From assembly GCF_016907335.1 (NCBI RefSeq), contig NZ_JAFBBT010000001.1, positions 434,001 to 498,000 on the forward strand: 64,000 nt of DNA. Direction: 5' to 3'. The notes under the pieces are model-generated. The model was not told the DNA's origin and made no database searches. It saw nothing but the letters and a program-made list of their open reading frames with translations. The DNA is from Curtobacterium herbarum. GTDB lineage: Bacteria > Actinomycetota > Actinomycetes > Actinomycetales > Microbacteriaceae. A program made the translations under genes and the position numbers. Shown piece by piece: positions 26,176 through 34,884 of the stretch. Positions within the stretch are counted from its first letter, which is position 1; each line of letters starts with the position of its first letter.

Positions 26176-26964
26176 TCAGGCGGGGGCGACCGCGGACCAG
26201 GGGACGCTGAGCTCGCCGAGGCGCCAGCGGGCGACCCCGTGCGCGACCGGCCAGCCGCGGTCGCGCATGCCCCGGACGGCCGCGATCCAGCGCTGCCGGG
26301 GCCCGTACGTGCCGAGCGGCGCCGCGACGGCCCACGCCAGATCGAGGTCGCGGAGGAACCCGTGCACCCGCTCACCGGGGACGTTGCGGTGGATGAGCGC
26401 CTTCGGCAGCCGCTCCGCCACGATGCTCGGGACGTCGAGTCCGGCCAACCGCAGCGCGACCGTGAAGGTGTGCGGGGCCTCCCGGTCGAGCGTGACCCAG
26501 GACGCGACCCGCCCGACCTCGTTGCAGGTGCCCTCGACGAGCTGGCCGTCGGGCTGCAGCCGGTCCTGCATGATCCGCCACGAGCCGACGACGGCGGACT
26601 CGTCGTACTGCCGCAGCACGTTGAAGGCCCGGATCACCGCCGGTCGTCGGCCGCCCGGCGTCGGGGTCTCGAAACCGCCGAGCTGGAACGTCACCCCGTC
26701 GCGCGTTCCGGCGTTCGCGAGGGCGACCCGGGACGGCTCGATCTCGATGCCGGTGACCTCGACGTCCGACCGGACCCGGGCCAACCGGTCACGGAGTTCG
26801 AGCGTCGTCGTCGGGCTCGCGCCGTAGCCGACGTCGGCGACCAGCGGATCGTCGGTGCGGCGGAGGACCGGGAGGGTCGCGATCCACCGGTCGACCCGGC
26901 GGAGGCGGTTGTGCCCGGTGGTCCCGCGGGTGACGGTGCCGATCGGCGACGGGTTCCCGGGCAT
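26176..26964 (-). CDS. Class I SAM-dependent methyltransferase-like protein
   Basis: A 262-residue protein. Motif I-like [16 protein letters not shown] at ~45 (VGYG in place of the usual GxGxG), an acidic residue pair in [13 protein letters not shown], and a motif II/III-like FNVLRQY. The substrate is unknown. ATG 26964 is preferred because TACCCT ends 7 nt upstream (leaderless); a GTG at 26988 is the alternative. It is divergent from gpmA, whose promoter shares the short intergenic space. Confidence 0.75.
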   Translation of the reverse strand: MPGNPSPIGTVTRGTTGHNRLRRVDRWIATLPVLRRTDDPLVADVGYGASPTTTLELRDRLARVRSDVEVTGIEIEPSRVALANAGTRDGVTFQLGGFETPTPGGRRPAVIRAFNVLRQYDESAVVGSWRIMQDRLQPDGQLVEGTCNEVGRVASWVTLDREAPHTFTVALRLAGLDVPSIVAERLPKALIHRNVPGERVHGFLRDLDLAWAVAAPLGTYGPRQRWIAAVRGMRDRGWPVAHGVARWRLGELSVPWSAVAPA

Positions 26965-27008
26965 GGGACCAGGGTACGGGTGGAGCACTGCTCGGTAGAC
27001 TCGGGCGC

Positions 27009-27755
27009 ATGACCTCCACGCTCGTCCTGCTCCGTCACGGCAACAGTGACTGGAACCAGAAGAACCTGTTCACCGGTTGGGTCGACGTCCGGCTCTCGGA
27101 GCTCGGCGAGAAGGAGGCGAAGCGGGCCGGCAGTCTCATCGCCGAGTCCGGCATCGTCCCCGACGTCCTGTACACGTCCCTGCTGACCCGGGCGATCCAG
27201 ACCGCCGACATCGCCCTGCTCGAGGCGGACCTTGCCTGGCTGCCGGTCAAGCGCGACTGGCGTCTCAACGAGCGCCACTACGGCGACCTGCAGGGCAAGG
27301 ACAAGGCGCAGACGCTCGAGCAGTACGGCGAGCAGCAGTTCATGGAGTGGCGCCGCTCGTTCGACGTCCCGCCGCCCCCCATCGCGGACGACGCCGAGTG
27401 GTCGCAGGCCCACGACCGTCGGTACGCGGACCTCGGTGACCAGCTGCCCCGGACCGAGTCCCTGAAGCTCGTCATCGACCGACTGCTGCCCTACTGGGAG
27501 TCGGACATCACGAAGGACCTCGGTGCGGGTAAGACCGTCCTGGTCACGGCGCACGGCAACTCGCTGCGGGCGCTCGTGAAGCACCTCGACGGCATCTCCG
27601 ACGACGACATCGCGGGGCTCAACATCCCCACCGGCATCCCGCTCGTCTACGAACTCGACGACGACTTCCGTCCGACGAAGCCGGCGTACTACCTCGACCC
27701 GGAGGCTGCTGCCGCCGGTGCCGCGGCGGTCGCCGCCCAGGGCGCCAAGAAGTAG
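27009..27755 (+). CDS. gpmA: 2,3-bisphosphoglycerate-dependent phosphoglycerate mutase
   Basis: The glycolytic enzyme interconverting 3- and 2-phosphoglycerate. In 248 residues it has the phosphohistidine motif [22 protein letters not shown] and the second histidine in [11 protein letters not shown], all as in dPGM. The -10 box TAGACT (26996-27001) ends 8 nt before ATG 27009, so the mRNA is probably leaderless. The C-terminus ends in an Ala-rich tail, and the stop codon lies inside the first unit of a short tandem repeat. Confidence 0.96.
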   Translation: MTSTLVLLRHGNSDWNQKNLFTGWVDVRLSELGEKEAKRAGSLIAESGIVPDVLYTSLLTRAIQTADIALLEADLAWLPVKRDWRLNERHYGDLQGKDKAQTLEQYGEQQFMEWRRSFDVPPPPIADDAEWSQAHDRRYADLGDQLPRTESLKLVIDRLLPYWESDITKDLGAGKTVLVTAHGNSLRALVKHLDGISDDDIAGLNIPTGIPLVYELDDDFRPTKPAYYLDPEAAAAGAAAVAAQGAKK

Positions 27756-27810
27756 GAGCGCTGCGCGCCGAGGAGTAGGAGCGCTGCGCGCCGAGGAGCA
27801 GGAGCGCGCC
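27753..27810. repeat. 23-bp tandem duplication at the gpmA stop
   Basis: TAGGAGCGCTGCGCGCCGAG and the following GAG recur with period 23 at 27753 and 27776, then a partial third copy (CAGGAGCGCGCC). The duplication starts with the gpmA stop codon, so loss of the first TAG would add codons to gpmA. It is short and probably arose by slippage. Confidence 0.75.
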
Positions 27811-27827
27811 GTGGGAGCGAGGACGCG

Positions 27828-27861
27828 TGTGGCGCGGGGTGTCGAGGCACCCCGCGCCACA
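27828..27861. terminator. Hairpin terminator after gpmA
   Basis: Perfect 14-bp stem TGTGGCGCGGGGTG / CACCCCGCGCCACA with a short loop, no U tract. It sits between the convergent gpmA and Ig-like protein genes and could serve both. Confidence 0.75.
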
Positions 27862-27911
27862 GCTGTCTGCGGGCCGAACCTGATCAGGCGGATCCGATCA
27901 GCCCGACCCGC

Positions 27912-28628
27912 TCAGGACGCGATGATCGTGAACTCCGGACCCCAGAACGAGTCCTCCAGGGTGTTGAAGGAGATGACGACCGCCGTCGACGTCACGCCGT
28001 TCAGGCCCTGCTTCACGGCGGACCGGGTGACGTACTCGTTCGTGACGTCGATCTTCCAGGTGCCGTCCGCGGTCACGGTCGTCAGCCAGGATCCCCGGGA
28101 GTTCTTCGCGACCGAGATCCGACCACCCGGCGTCCCGGTCCCGACGAGCCAGGACTTCCCGTCGGCGTGCCGGATGCCCTGGACGACCGGACGCTCGGGG
28201 GTCGCGGGCGCCGGCGGGGTCGCACCGGCGGGGACCGGCGCGTCGCCGACGTGCCAGGTGACGGCGGACGAGTGCATGCCGCCGGCGCGCTGCTCGGCCG
28301 TGAACGTGGTCACGGTGCGACGGATCTCGGCGCTCCAGCGGCCGTCGGAGTGCACGCGTGCCAGGGCGGACAACGGGGAGACGAGCACGCTGGCGCCGGG
28401 GATACCGGTGCCGACGAGGAGCGTGCGGCCGTCACGGACCGCGATGCCGTCGATGCCGGGCGCCGGCGGTGCGGCGACCGACGCCGCGGAGGTGCTGGTG
28501 GGCGATCCGCCCGGGGCCGTCGTGGCGGCCGTGGCCGGGGTCGCTGCGCCGAGGGCGAGCAGGCCGGCGACGCCGCAGCTGACGAGGGTCGTGGTGATGC
28601 GGCGTGCGCGGATGTCTGACGTGGTCAT
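27912..28628 (-). CDS. Secreted protein with two bacterial Ig-like repeats
   Basis: A 238-residue protein with a Sec signal peptide: basic start, hydrophobic core, then ATPATAATT with a likely cleavage after ATA (~35). Two related repeats follow, each opening with G-I-x-x-x-D-G-x-x-x-L-V-G-T-G-x-P-G (~60 and ~150) and continuing with a W-x-x-x-V/I strand, the pattern of Ig-like domains found in actinobacterial surface proteins. No LPXTG or TM anchor is present, so it is probably released. SD AAAGGAG precedes ATG 28628. The function is unknown, perhaps adhesion or cell-wall contact. Confidence 0.75.
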   Translation of the reverse strand: MTTSDIRARRITTTLVSCGVAGLLALGAATPATAATTAPGGSPTSTSAASVAAPPAPGIDGIAVRDGRTLLVGTGIPGASVLVSPLSALARVHSDGRWSAEIRRTVTTFTAEQRAGGMHSSAVTWHVGDAPVPAGATPPAPATPERPVVQGIRHADGKSWLVGTGTPGGRISVAKNSRGSWLTTVTADGTWKIDVTNEYVTRSAVKQGLNGVTSTAVVISFNTLEDSFWGPEFTIIAS

Positions 28629-28719
28629 CGGGGGCTCCTTTGATCGTGGCCGAGGTCGGCCAGGAGCACCCTGTCGCAGCTTCCGGAGAACATGCGGAAT
28701 GTGATGTGTACATCACGCG

Positions 28720-29262
28720 TCACCCGAAGTGCGCGGCGATCTCCTGCACGAGGCCGCCGACGTCGTAGGGCCGATCGGTCTGCACGCGGACGACCGGCCC
28801 CACGCCGACGGGTCCGGCGGTGGCCTCGTGCTCGTCCCAGAACGCCAGGATGGCGGCGAGGTCACCGTGCACGTCGTGCCGGATCGGCAGCGTGCCCGGT
28901 TCGTAGCGCTCCCGCAGCCGAGCCTCGGCGTTCGCCCGGTCGACGTCGCACCACACCTCGACGACGCGCGGCGACCCGGCGGTGGTGAGTCCGGCCTCCA
29001 GGAAGTCCCGGTCACGGGACGGCAGCAGGACGGCGTCGACGACGACCCCGTTCTCGACCGCCCCGGCCATCGACCAGACCGTGTCCATGGCGATGCCGCC
29101 GAGCACTGCCGACGGGATCGTCGGGCCGGCGATGTCGGCCAGCGGCTCCTTCACCCGGTCCTTCGACAGGAAGGGGCAGCCGAGCACCTCGGCGAGGGCG
29201 GCCCCCACCGTGCTCTTGCCGGAACCGGGCATGCCGTTGACGATGATCGCGACCTGGGCCAT
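28720..29262 (-). CDS. P-loop kinase/AAA-type nucleotide-binding protein
   Basis: A 180-residue protein with Walker A GMPGSGKST at ~10-18, a small kinase-like fold (LSKDRVKEPLADI; VVEVWCDVDRANAEARLRER) typical of the zeta-toxin/shikimate-kinase-like P-loop phosphotransferases. The substrate is unknown, and no antitoxin partner is adjacent. ATG 29262 is taken as start because the hydrophobic first strand (AQVAIIVNG) begins there. Confidence 0.75.
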   Translation of the reverse strand: MAQVAIIVNGMPGSGKSTVGAALAEVLGCPFLSKDRVKEPLADIAGPTIPSAVLGGIAMDTVWSMAGAVENGVVVDAVLLPSRDRDFLEAGLTTAGSPRVVEVWCDVDRANAEARLRERYEPGTLPIRHDVHGDLAAILAFWDEHEATAGPVGVGPVVRVQTDRPYDVGGLVQEIAAHFG

Positions 29263-29288
29263 GCCCCGATCCTCCCAGGTCCCGACCC

Positions 29289-29361
29289 CGCGAAACGCAA
29301 GGTGGGCGGCTGCGCGCAACGGAGTACCGCTGCGAGCAACCGCCCACCGTGCGTCTTGCGG
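29289..29361. repeat. Palindromic element, copy 1 (terminator-like)
   Basis: A ~73-bp imperfect palindrome: outer arms CGAAACGCAAGG... / ...CGTGCGTCTTGCGG around the inner hairpin GCAACGGAGTACCGCTGC. It has a second copy, inverted, at 61292-61369 with the inner hairpin identical and the outer stem changed on both arms. It lies between phoU and the kinase-like gene on the same strand and could terminate phoU. Confidence 0.8.
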
Positions 29362-29404
29362 GACCGGCCCGCCGGCCCCAGGCTGGCCTGCCGGTCCGTC
29401 GGCC

Positions 29405-30076
29405 TCAGGCCGGGGACGTCGTGACGTTGGCGGCGCCGGCCCAGTCGCCCGTGGCCAGGTACTCGACCTTCTTCGCGATCGAGACCGCGTGGTCGGCGAA
29501 CCGCTCGTGGTACCGGGAGGCCAGGGTCGCGTCGACCGTGTCGACCGGCCCGCCCTTCCACGCCTCGCCGAGCACGAAGTCGAAGACGCTGGCGTGCAGC
29601 TCGTCGACTGCGTCGTCCTCGTCGCGGATCTCGGCCGCCAAGGAGATGTCCTCGGTGGCGAGCAGACGCGTCAGCTTCTGCGCCATCGCGACGTCGTGGA
29701 CGCCCATCTCGCGGAAGGTGTGCCGCAGGCCCTTCGGCACCACCTTCTCCGGGAACCGCTGGCGGGTGAGCTGCGCGATGTGCTCGGCCAGGTCGCCCAT
29801 CCGCTCGAGCGACGAGCTCACGCGGAGCGCGGTGACGACGACCCGGAGGTCGCGGGCCACCGGTGCCTGGCGGGCGAGGATGTCGATGGCGACCTCGTCG
29901 AGTGCGGACGCGGCGGCGTCGATCTTCGCGTCGTCGGCGATCACCTCCTCGGCGAGGGTGACGTCCGACTCGCCGAACGCCTCGGTGGCTCGGGTGATCG
30001 CGGACTCGACGAGTCCGGAGATCTCGGTCAGACGCTCTTGGACGTCCTGCAGCTCCTGCTGGAACACTTCGCGCAT
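29405..30076 (-). CDS. phoU: Phosphate signalling/transport regulator PhoU
   Basis: A 223-residue protein with the two three-helix repeats of PhoU. Metal-binding-type motifs E-x-x-x-D are visible in SSSLERMGDLAEHIAQLTRQ and the second-half equivalent RYHERFADHAVSIAKKVEYL. PhoU transmits the Pst transporter state to the phosphate sensor kinase. It is divergent from the senX3/regX3-type pair, the common actinobacterial arrangement; the pst genes are not in the window. Confidence 0.95.
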   Translation of the reverse strand: MREVFQQELQDVQERLTEISGLVESAITRATEAFGESDVTLAEEVIADDAKIDAAASALDEVAIDILARQAPVARDLRVVVTALRVSSSLERMGDLAEHIAQLTRQRFPEKVVPKGLRHTFREMGVHDVAMAQKLTRLLATEDISLAAEIRDEDDAVDELHASVFDFVLGEAWKGGPVDTVDATLASRYHERFADHAVSIAKKVEYLATGDWAGAANVTTSPA

Positions 30077-30221
30077 GGGGAGGGCCTCTCTCTGCGTACC
30101 GGGCGAGTGTCGTCACCCCGGGTGAACGGTCGGTGTCCTGCGGCTGAACGGTTCGCGATCCGGCCTGCTTCCAGGGGTGAACGGCGTCCGAACCGCATGT
30201 GACCACTCCTACACTGGCGGC

Positions 30222-31388
30222 ATGGACAACGCGTGGCTCGTGCCACTGTCGATGCTCCTCGGCGGTGTGTTCGGCGCGGGCGTCGTGGTGCTGATCATCA
30301 CCGCCGAGCGCACGGCACGTGCAGCCGACGTGGCGGAGCGGAGCCTGCCCGACGGGGTCGCCGCCGTGATCGCCACCATGCACAACCCGGCCGTGGTGGT
30401 CGACCCCTCGAACACGGTCGTCGCGGCGTCGCCCCAGGCGCTGGCGGTCGGCCTGGTCGTGCGCCGGAAGCTCGTGCACGACGAACTCGCCGCCCTCGTG
30501 GACCGGGTCCGACGCAGCGGCGAGATGGGGTCGGAGGACCTCGAACTCCCGCGTGGTGGGCGGAACGAGGTCATCGGCTACCTGAGCTTCCGGGCCGCGC
30601 AGCTCGGCAACCGGTACGTGCTCGTCACCGCCGACGACCTGACCGAGAGCCGCCGCATCGACGAGGTCCGTCGTGACTTCGTCGCCAACATCTCGCACGA
30701 ACTGAAGACCCCGATCGGCGCGATCGGCCTGCTGTCGGAGACCCTCGTCATCGCTGCCGACGACCCGGCGCACGTCCGGAAGTTCGCCGCGCAGCTCGTC
30801 ACCGAGTCCGAGCGGCTCGGCGCGCTGACCAAGGACATCATCGAGCTGTCCCGCCTGCAGTCCGTCGACGCGCTCGACGCCACCGAGGAGACCTCGATCG
30901 ACAAGGTCGTCCAGGCGGCGATCGACGGCAACGAGGTCGTCGCCCGGGCCCGCGGCATCGAGCTCATCCGCGCGAAGAAGTCGAAGCGCCGTGTGATCGG
31001 TGACCCGGGCCTGCTCCAGGTCGCGGTGTCGAACCTCATCGCGAACGCCGTGAAGTACTCGCCGGACAACACTCGCGTCGGAGTCGGGGTGCGCGCCGTG
31101 AAGGGCTTCGTCGAGATCGCGGTCACCGACCAGGGCGTCGGCATCCCCGAGGCCGACCTGGACCGCGTGTTCGAACGGTTCTACCGCGTCGACCCCGCAC
31201 GCTCCCGCGCCACCGGCGGCACCGGACTGGGGCTGGCGATCGTCAAGCACATCATCAGCAACCACGGCGGTGACGTCCGCGTCTGGTCGCAGCCCGGCAA
31301 GGGCTCGACCTTCACGATCCGCATCCCCGAAGCCGACCCCGAACTGACCGCAGCACTCGAAGAGCAAATGGAAGAGCAGCCATCGTGA
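30222..31388 (+). CDS. senX3: SenX3/PhoR-type phosphate sensor histidine kinase
   Basis: A 388-residue kinase. One N-terminal TM helix (~4-26), a PAS-like segment (~45-140), HisKA with phospho-acceptor in ANISHELKTPIGAI (~160), and HATPase with N box NLIANAVKYSPDN, G1 DQGVGIPEADLDRVF and G2 GGTGLGLAIVKHI. The -10 box TACACT (30210-30215) ends 7 nt before ATG 30222, indicating a leaderless transcript. GTGA overlap couples it to the regulator. Confidence 0.93.
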   Translation: MDNAWLVPLSMLLGGVFGAGVVVLIITAERTARAADVAERSLPDGVAAVIATMHNPAVVVDPSNTVVAASPQALAVGLVVRRKLVHDELAALVDRVRRSGEMGSEDLELPRGGRNEVIGYLSFRAAQLGNRYVLVTADDLTESRRIDEVRRDFVANISHELKTPIGAIGLLSETLVIAADDPAHVRKFAAQLVTESERLGALTKDIIELSRLQSVDALDATEETSIDKVVQAAIDGNEVVARARGIELIRAKKSKRRVIGDPGLLQVAVSNLIANAVKYSPDNTRVGVGVRAVKGFVEIAVTDQGVGIPEADLDRVFERFYRVDPARSRATGGTGLGLAIVKHIISNHGGDVRVWSQPGKGSTFTIRIPEADPELTAALEEQMEEQPS

Positions 31389-32065
31389 CCAAGATCCTCA
31401 TCGTCGATGACGAGCCGGCCCTGAGCGAGCCCCTGGAGTTCCTGCTGCAGCGAGAGGGGTACGAGACCGCCGTCGCTGCCGACGGCGTCACCGCGCTGTC
31501 GAAGTTCGACTCCGAGAACCCGGACCTCGTCCTGCTCGACCTCATGCTGCCGGGACTGTCCGGCACCGAGGTCTGCCGGCAGATCCGCACCCGGTCGAAC
31601 GTGCCGATCATCATGCTCACCGCGAAGGACTCCGAGGTGGACATCGTCGTCGGGCTCGAGCTCGGCGCCGACGACTACGTGACGAAGCCGTACTCGACGC
31701 GCGAACTCCTCGCCCGCATCCGTGCGGTGCTCCGCCGCCGCACCGAGGACGACCCGGGCGACATGGGCATCCTGCAGGTCGGCGGGATCCGGATGGACGT
31801 CGAACGCCACACCGTGAGCGTCGACGGGTCCGAGACGCCGATGCCGCTCAAGGAGTTCGAGCTCCTCGAGCTGCTGCTCCGCAACGCCGGCCGCGTGCTC
31901 ACCCGCGGGCAGCTCATCGACCGGGTCTGGGGCTCCGACTACTTCGGGGACACCAAGACGCTGGACGTGCACATCAAGCGCATCCGCTCGAAGATCGAGC
32001 GGGTGCCGAGCACGCCGGAGATCCTGGTCACCGTGCGCGGGCTCGGGTACCGCATCGAGGCGTAG
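31385..32065 (+). CDS. regX3: RegX3/PhoP-type phosphate response regulator
   Basis: A 226-residue OmpR-family regulator. The receiver has acidic pocket DDE at 8-10, phospho-acceptor Asp52 (LVLLDLMLPG), Thr in MLTAKD and Lys in VTKPYS. The winged helix (~130-225) includes LKEFELLELLLRNAGRVLTR and VWGSDYFGDTKTLDVHIKRI. GTG 31385 overlaps the kinase stop. Partner of the preceding kinase, expected to control the Pho regulon. Assignment to RegX3 rather than another OmpR regulator rests on the phoU-senX3-like context. Confidence 0.93.
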   Translation: MTKILIVDDEPALSEPLEFLLQREGYETAVAADGVTALSKFDSENPDLVLLDLMLPGLSGTEVCRQIRTRSNVPIIMLTAKDSEVDIVVGLELGADDYVTKPYSTRELLARIRAVLRRRTEDDPGDMGILQVGGIRMDVERHTVSVDGSETPMPLKEFELLELLLRNAGRVLTRGQLIDRVWGSDYFGDTKTLDVHIKRIRSKIERVPSTPEILVTVRGLGYRIEA

Positions 32066-32136
32066 CCGACGCCGCGAGGCGCCGCGGGGCGTCGCCGCCG
32101 CGGGGGCGTCCCCGGCGGCGACGCCGCAACGGACAG

Positions 32137-32184
32137 ACGGGAGGCCCGGGGCTGGTTCATCGGAACCGGCCCCGGGCCTCCCGT
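32137..32184. terminator. Strong bidirectional terminator
   Basis: A near-perfect ~20-bp stem opening with ACGGGAGGCCCGGGGC and closing with GCCCCGGGCCTCCCGT, between the convergent regX3 and lipoprotein genes. Both arms carry the 11-mer CGGGAGGCCCG. Confidence 0.85.
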
Positions 32185-32244
32185 CAGTCGCTGGTGCGCT
32201 GTCGCTGGTGCACTGTCGCTGGCACGCCGTGCGGCGCCCTGCGG

Positions 32245-32853
32245 TCAGTTCGTGCCGTTGTCGCCCTGGGAGGAGTCCGACTGCGAGCCGCTCTGCGTGC
32301 CCGGAGCCGTGGCGTCGCCGGTCGGCTCGGTGCCGACGTTCGACGGCGTGGTCGGCGTGGACGTCGGGGTGGGGGTCGGCGCGAGCGTCTCGTACTGCTC
32401 CTGCGCGCTGGTGAGGACCGGCACCGTGGCCGAGGCGCCCTCGGCACCGTCGTAGGAGAAGTACATCTTCACGAGCGAGCCGGGCTTCGCGCTGACACCG
32501 TCGAAGTCGACCGTGTCGTGCTTGCCGTCGTCCGCCAGGACGGTCGTGTCGTTCGCCGGGACCACCACGGTCTGGTCGACGCCGTCCACCTCGAGCGTGA
32601 CGGTGCGCTCGTCGTTGCCGGTGTTCACCAGCGTGCCGACGAACCGGGCGTCCTCGCCGCTGTCGGAGATGAGCAGGGCGTTCCGGACGTCGATCGTGCC
32701 GGTGGACACATCGACGCCGTCGGTGATCTGACGGATCTCCTGGGTGCGGGACGGCGACAAGAATTCGCAGCCGGTCGCACCGAGGGCGATGGTCGCAGCG
32801 ACGGCGACGGACACGAGTACCCGAGCTCGCAAGAGGTTCCTCCGGAAGTTCAC
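32245..32853 (-). CDS. Secreted lipoprotein of unknown function
   Basis: A 202-residue protein from GTG 32853. The lipoprotein signal (NFRRNLLRARVLVSVA, then LGATGCEF) has its lipobox Cys at ~25. The mature part is a beta-rich domain with VRNALLISDSGEDARFVGTL, like copper-chaperone/DUF-type small exported domains, followed by a Thr/Pro/Ser-rich, low-complexity tail (PTPTPTSTPTTP, QSGSQSDSSQ). The TAGGAT -10-like box at 32887-32882 overlaps an upstream ATG (32883), which argues for the GTG start. It is divergent from carD. Confidence 0.8.
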   Translation of the reverse strand: MNFRRNLLRARVLVSVAVAATIALGATGCEFLSPSRTQEIRQITDGVDVSTGTIDVRNALLISDSGEDARFVGTLVNTGNDERTVTLEVDGVDQTVVVPANDTTVLADDGKHDTVDFDGVSAKPGSLVKMYFSYDGAEGASATVPVLTSAQEQYETLAPTPTPTSTPTTPSNVGTEPTGDATAPGTQSGSQSDSSQGDNGTN

Positions 32854-32954
32854 GATGACGGACCATGCGGCCCTGGTCCTCATCCTACCCAGGCCCCGGT
32901 GGGGCCGGACGTCAGCGCGGGGCCCCGGCCCCCTTACCCGAACGCCCCTTGTGG

Positions 32955-32960
32955 TAAACT
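32955..32960 (+). promoter_or_regulatory. -10 box of carD
   Basis: TAAACT matches TANNNT and lies 26 nt upstream of the carD ATG. A GGAACGGAG stretch provides an SD, so this transcript has a leader, unlike many others in the window. Confidence 0.5.
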
Positions 32961-32986
32961 GGAGGTCTGGGAACGGAGCCTGATAC

Positions 32987-33469
32987 ATGCAATTCGAGGT
33001 CGGCGAGACCGTCGTCTACCCCCATCACGGGGCGGCAACCATCTCTGAAGTCAAGACTCGCGTCATCAAGGGCGAGGAAAAGGTCTACCTGAAGCTTCGG
33101 GTCACGCAGGGTGACCTGACGATCGAGGTCCCGGCGGACAACGTCGACCTGGTCGGCGTCCGCGACGTGATCGGCAAGGAAGGGCTCGACAAGGTGTTCG
33201 AGGTCCTCCGGGCTCCGTTCACCGAGGAGCCCACCAACTGGTCGCGCCGCTACAAGGCGAACCTCGAGAAGCTGGCTTCGGGTGACGTCATCAAGGTGTC
33301 CGAGGTCGTCCGCGACCTCTGGCGTCGCGATCAGGACCGCGGCCTCTCCGCGGGTGAGAAGCGGATGCTGGCCAAGGCGCGCCAGATCCTCATCTCCGAG
33401 CTGGCCCTGGCCGAGAAGACCGACGAGGACAAGGCATCGACCGTCCTCGACGAGGTCCTCGCGTCCTGA
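32987..33469 (+). CDS. carD: CarD-family RNA polymerase-binding regulator
   Basis: A 160-residue protein. The N-terminal RNAP-interaction domain ([35 protein letters not shown]) and the C-terminal helical DNA-binding region ([40 protein letters not shown] with the key Trp) match CarD, which stabilises open promoter complexes, especially at rRNA promoters. It begins the carD-ispDF run; ispDF follows with a TTG start 8 nt after the carD stop. Confidence 0.96.
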   Translation: MQFEVGETVVYPHHGAATISEVKTRVIKGEEKVYLKLRVTQGDLTIEVPADNVDLVGVRDVIGKEGLDKVFEVLRAPFTEEPTNWSRRYKANLEKLASGDVIKVSEVVRDLWRRDQDRGLSAGEKRMLAKARQILISELALAEKTDEDKASTVLDEVLAS

Positions 33470-33476
33470 CGCCCGC

Positions 33477-34790
33477 TTGCGCACCACGAACGACACGACG
33501 ACCGCACCGGCGCAGAGCCCAGCTCTGGCAGCCCGTGCGGTCGTCGTCGTTGCGGCCGGGTCCGGCACGCGGCTCGGCATCGGCACGGCGAAGGCGTTCG
33601 TCCCGGTCGCCGGGGAACGCATGCTGGTCCGCGCGCTGCGCACGGTCCTGACGCTCGCCGAGCCGACCCTCGTGGTCGTCGTCGCGCCGGCGGACCGGAT
33701 GGACGAGTGCCGTGCGCTCGTCCTGGACGTCGCCGGTGCGGCTGCGGAGTACGTCACGGTCGTGCCGGGAGGCGCGGATCGCCATGCGTCGGTCCAGGCC
33801 GGCCTGGCCGTGCTGCCGGACTCCGTCGCGACCGTGCTGGTGCACGACGCAGCGCGGTGTCTGACGCCGGCGTCGCAGTTCGAGCGGGTCTTCGTCGCGG
33901 TCGCCGAGGCGCTGGCTGCCGGACCGGGTGACGGTGCTGCTGCTGCTGCTGCTGCTGCCGCTGCCGCTGCCGTGTCGCGCGTGCGTGGTGTCGGCGTGGT
34001 GCCCGCGCTCCCCGTGACCGACACCGTCAAGCGCGTCGCCGGTGACGTCGTCGTCGAGACCGTCGACCGTTCCGCACTCGTCGGGGTCCAGACGCCCCAG
34101 GGCTTCCCGCTCGCCGCACTCCGACAGGCGTACGCGGTGGCAGAGCAGGCCGAGACCGACGACGCCGGGGTGTTCCAGGCGGCGGGCGGTGTCGTCCGCA
34201 CCGTGCCGGGTGACGCCGACGCGTTCAAGATCACCACGCGGTGGGACCTCGGTCGTGCCGAGGCCGTCGTCGCGGAACGAGCCGGTACCCGCCCGCTCGA
34301 CACCCGAGCCGATCCCCGGGCCGACCTGCGCGTCGGGCTCGGCGTCGACGTGCACGCGTTCGACCCGGCCGTGCCCTGCCGTGTGGGGACGCTCGACTTC
34401 CCCGGCGAGCCCGGGCTGTCGGGCCACAGCGACGGGGACGCCGTCGCCCACGCGGTCTGCGACGCCCTGCTCTCGGCCGGCGGCCTCGGCGACATCGGCG
34501 GACGCTTCGGTACGGCGGACCCGCGCTTCGCCGGAGCTGCTGGCGACGTCTTCGTGCGCGGTGCCGTCGAGCTCCTGCGGGACGCCGGTCTCGAGCCCGT
34601 CCGGGTCACAGTGCAGGTGATCGGCAACCGCCCGCGCATCGGCGCCCGTCGCGACGAGATGCAGGACGCCCTGGCGGCGGCGGTCGGCGCTCCCGTCGCG
34701 GTCTCCGGCACGACGACCGACGGCCTCGGGTTCACCGGACGGGGCGAGGGACTCACGGCGATCGCGACGGCGGTCGTCCGGTCCCGCTGA
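33477..34790 (+). CDS. ispDF: Bifunctional IspD/IspF (MEP isoprenoid pathway)
   Basis: About 437 residues from TTG 33477. The IspD half (CTP:MEP cytidylyltransferase) has VVAAGSGTRLG at ~22 and LVHDAARCLTP; the IspF half (MECDP synthase) has GLGVDVHAFDP and SGHSDGDAVAHAVCDALLSA with the metal-binding Asp/His residues. The fused form makes the two enzymes flanking IspE. An Ala run of about 12 residues interrupts the IspD domain at ~150-162, encoded by a GCT/GCC repeat, an unusual length variation. No better start codon is in frame near the domain. Confidence 0.93.
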   Translation: MRTTNDTTTAPAQSPALAARAVVVVAAGSGTRLGIGTAKAFVPVAGERMLVRALRTVLTLAEPTLVVVVAPADRMDECRALVLDVAGAAAEYVTVVPGGADRHASVQAGLAVLPDSVATVLVHDAARCLTPASQFERVFVAVAEALAAGPGDGAAAAAAAAAAAAVSRVRGVGVVPALPVTDTVKRVAGDVVVETVDRSALVGVQTPQGFPLAALRQAYAVAEQAETDDAGVFQAAGGVVRTVPGDADAFKITTRWDLGRAEAVVAERAGTRPLDTRADPRADLRVGLGVDVHAFDPAVPCRVGTLDFPGEPGLSGHSDGDAVAHAVCDALLSAGGLGDIGGRFGTADPRFAGAAGDVFVRGAVELLRDAGLEPVRVTVQVIGNRPRIGARRDEMQDALAAAVGAPVAVSGTTTDGLGFTGRGEGLTAIATAVVRSR

Positions 34791-34884
34791 GGTTGCCCGG
34801 CGGTCGTCCACAGGTCGTCCGGCGGTCCTCCACAGGTCCCCGCCGGCCCGTGTCACCGCGGGGGACTCCCTCTAGGCTTGACCC

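Noticed and set aside
28720..29262. Zeta-type toxin
   Set aside because: A P-loop is present but there is no epsilon antitoxin neighbour and the zeta-specific residues could not be placed; kept as an unspecified P-loop kinase.
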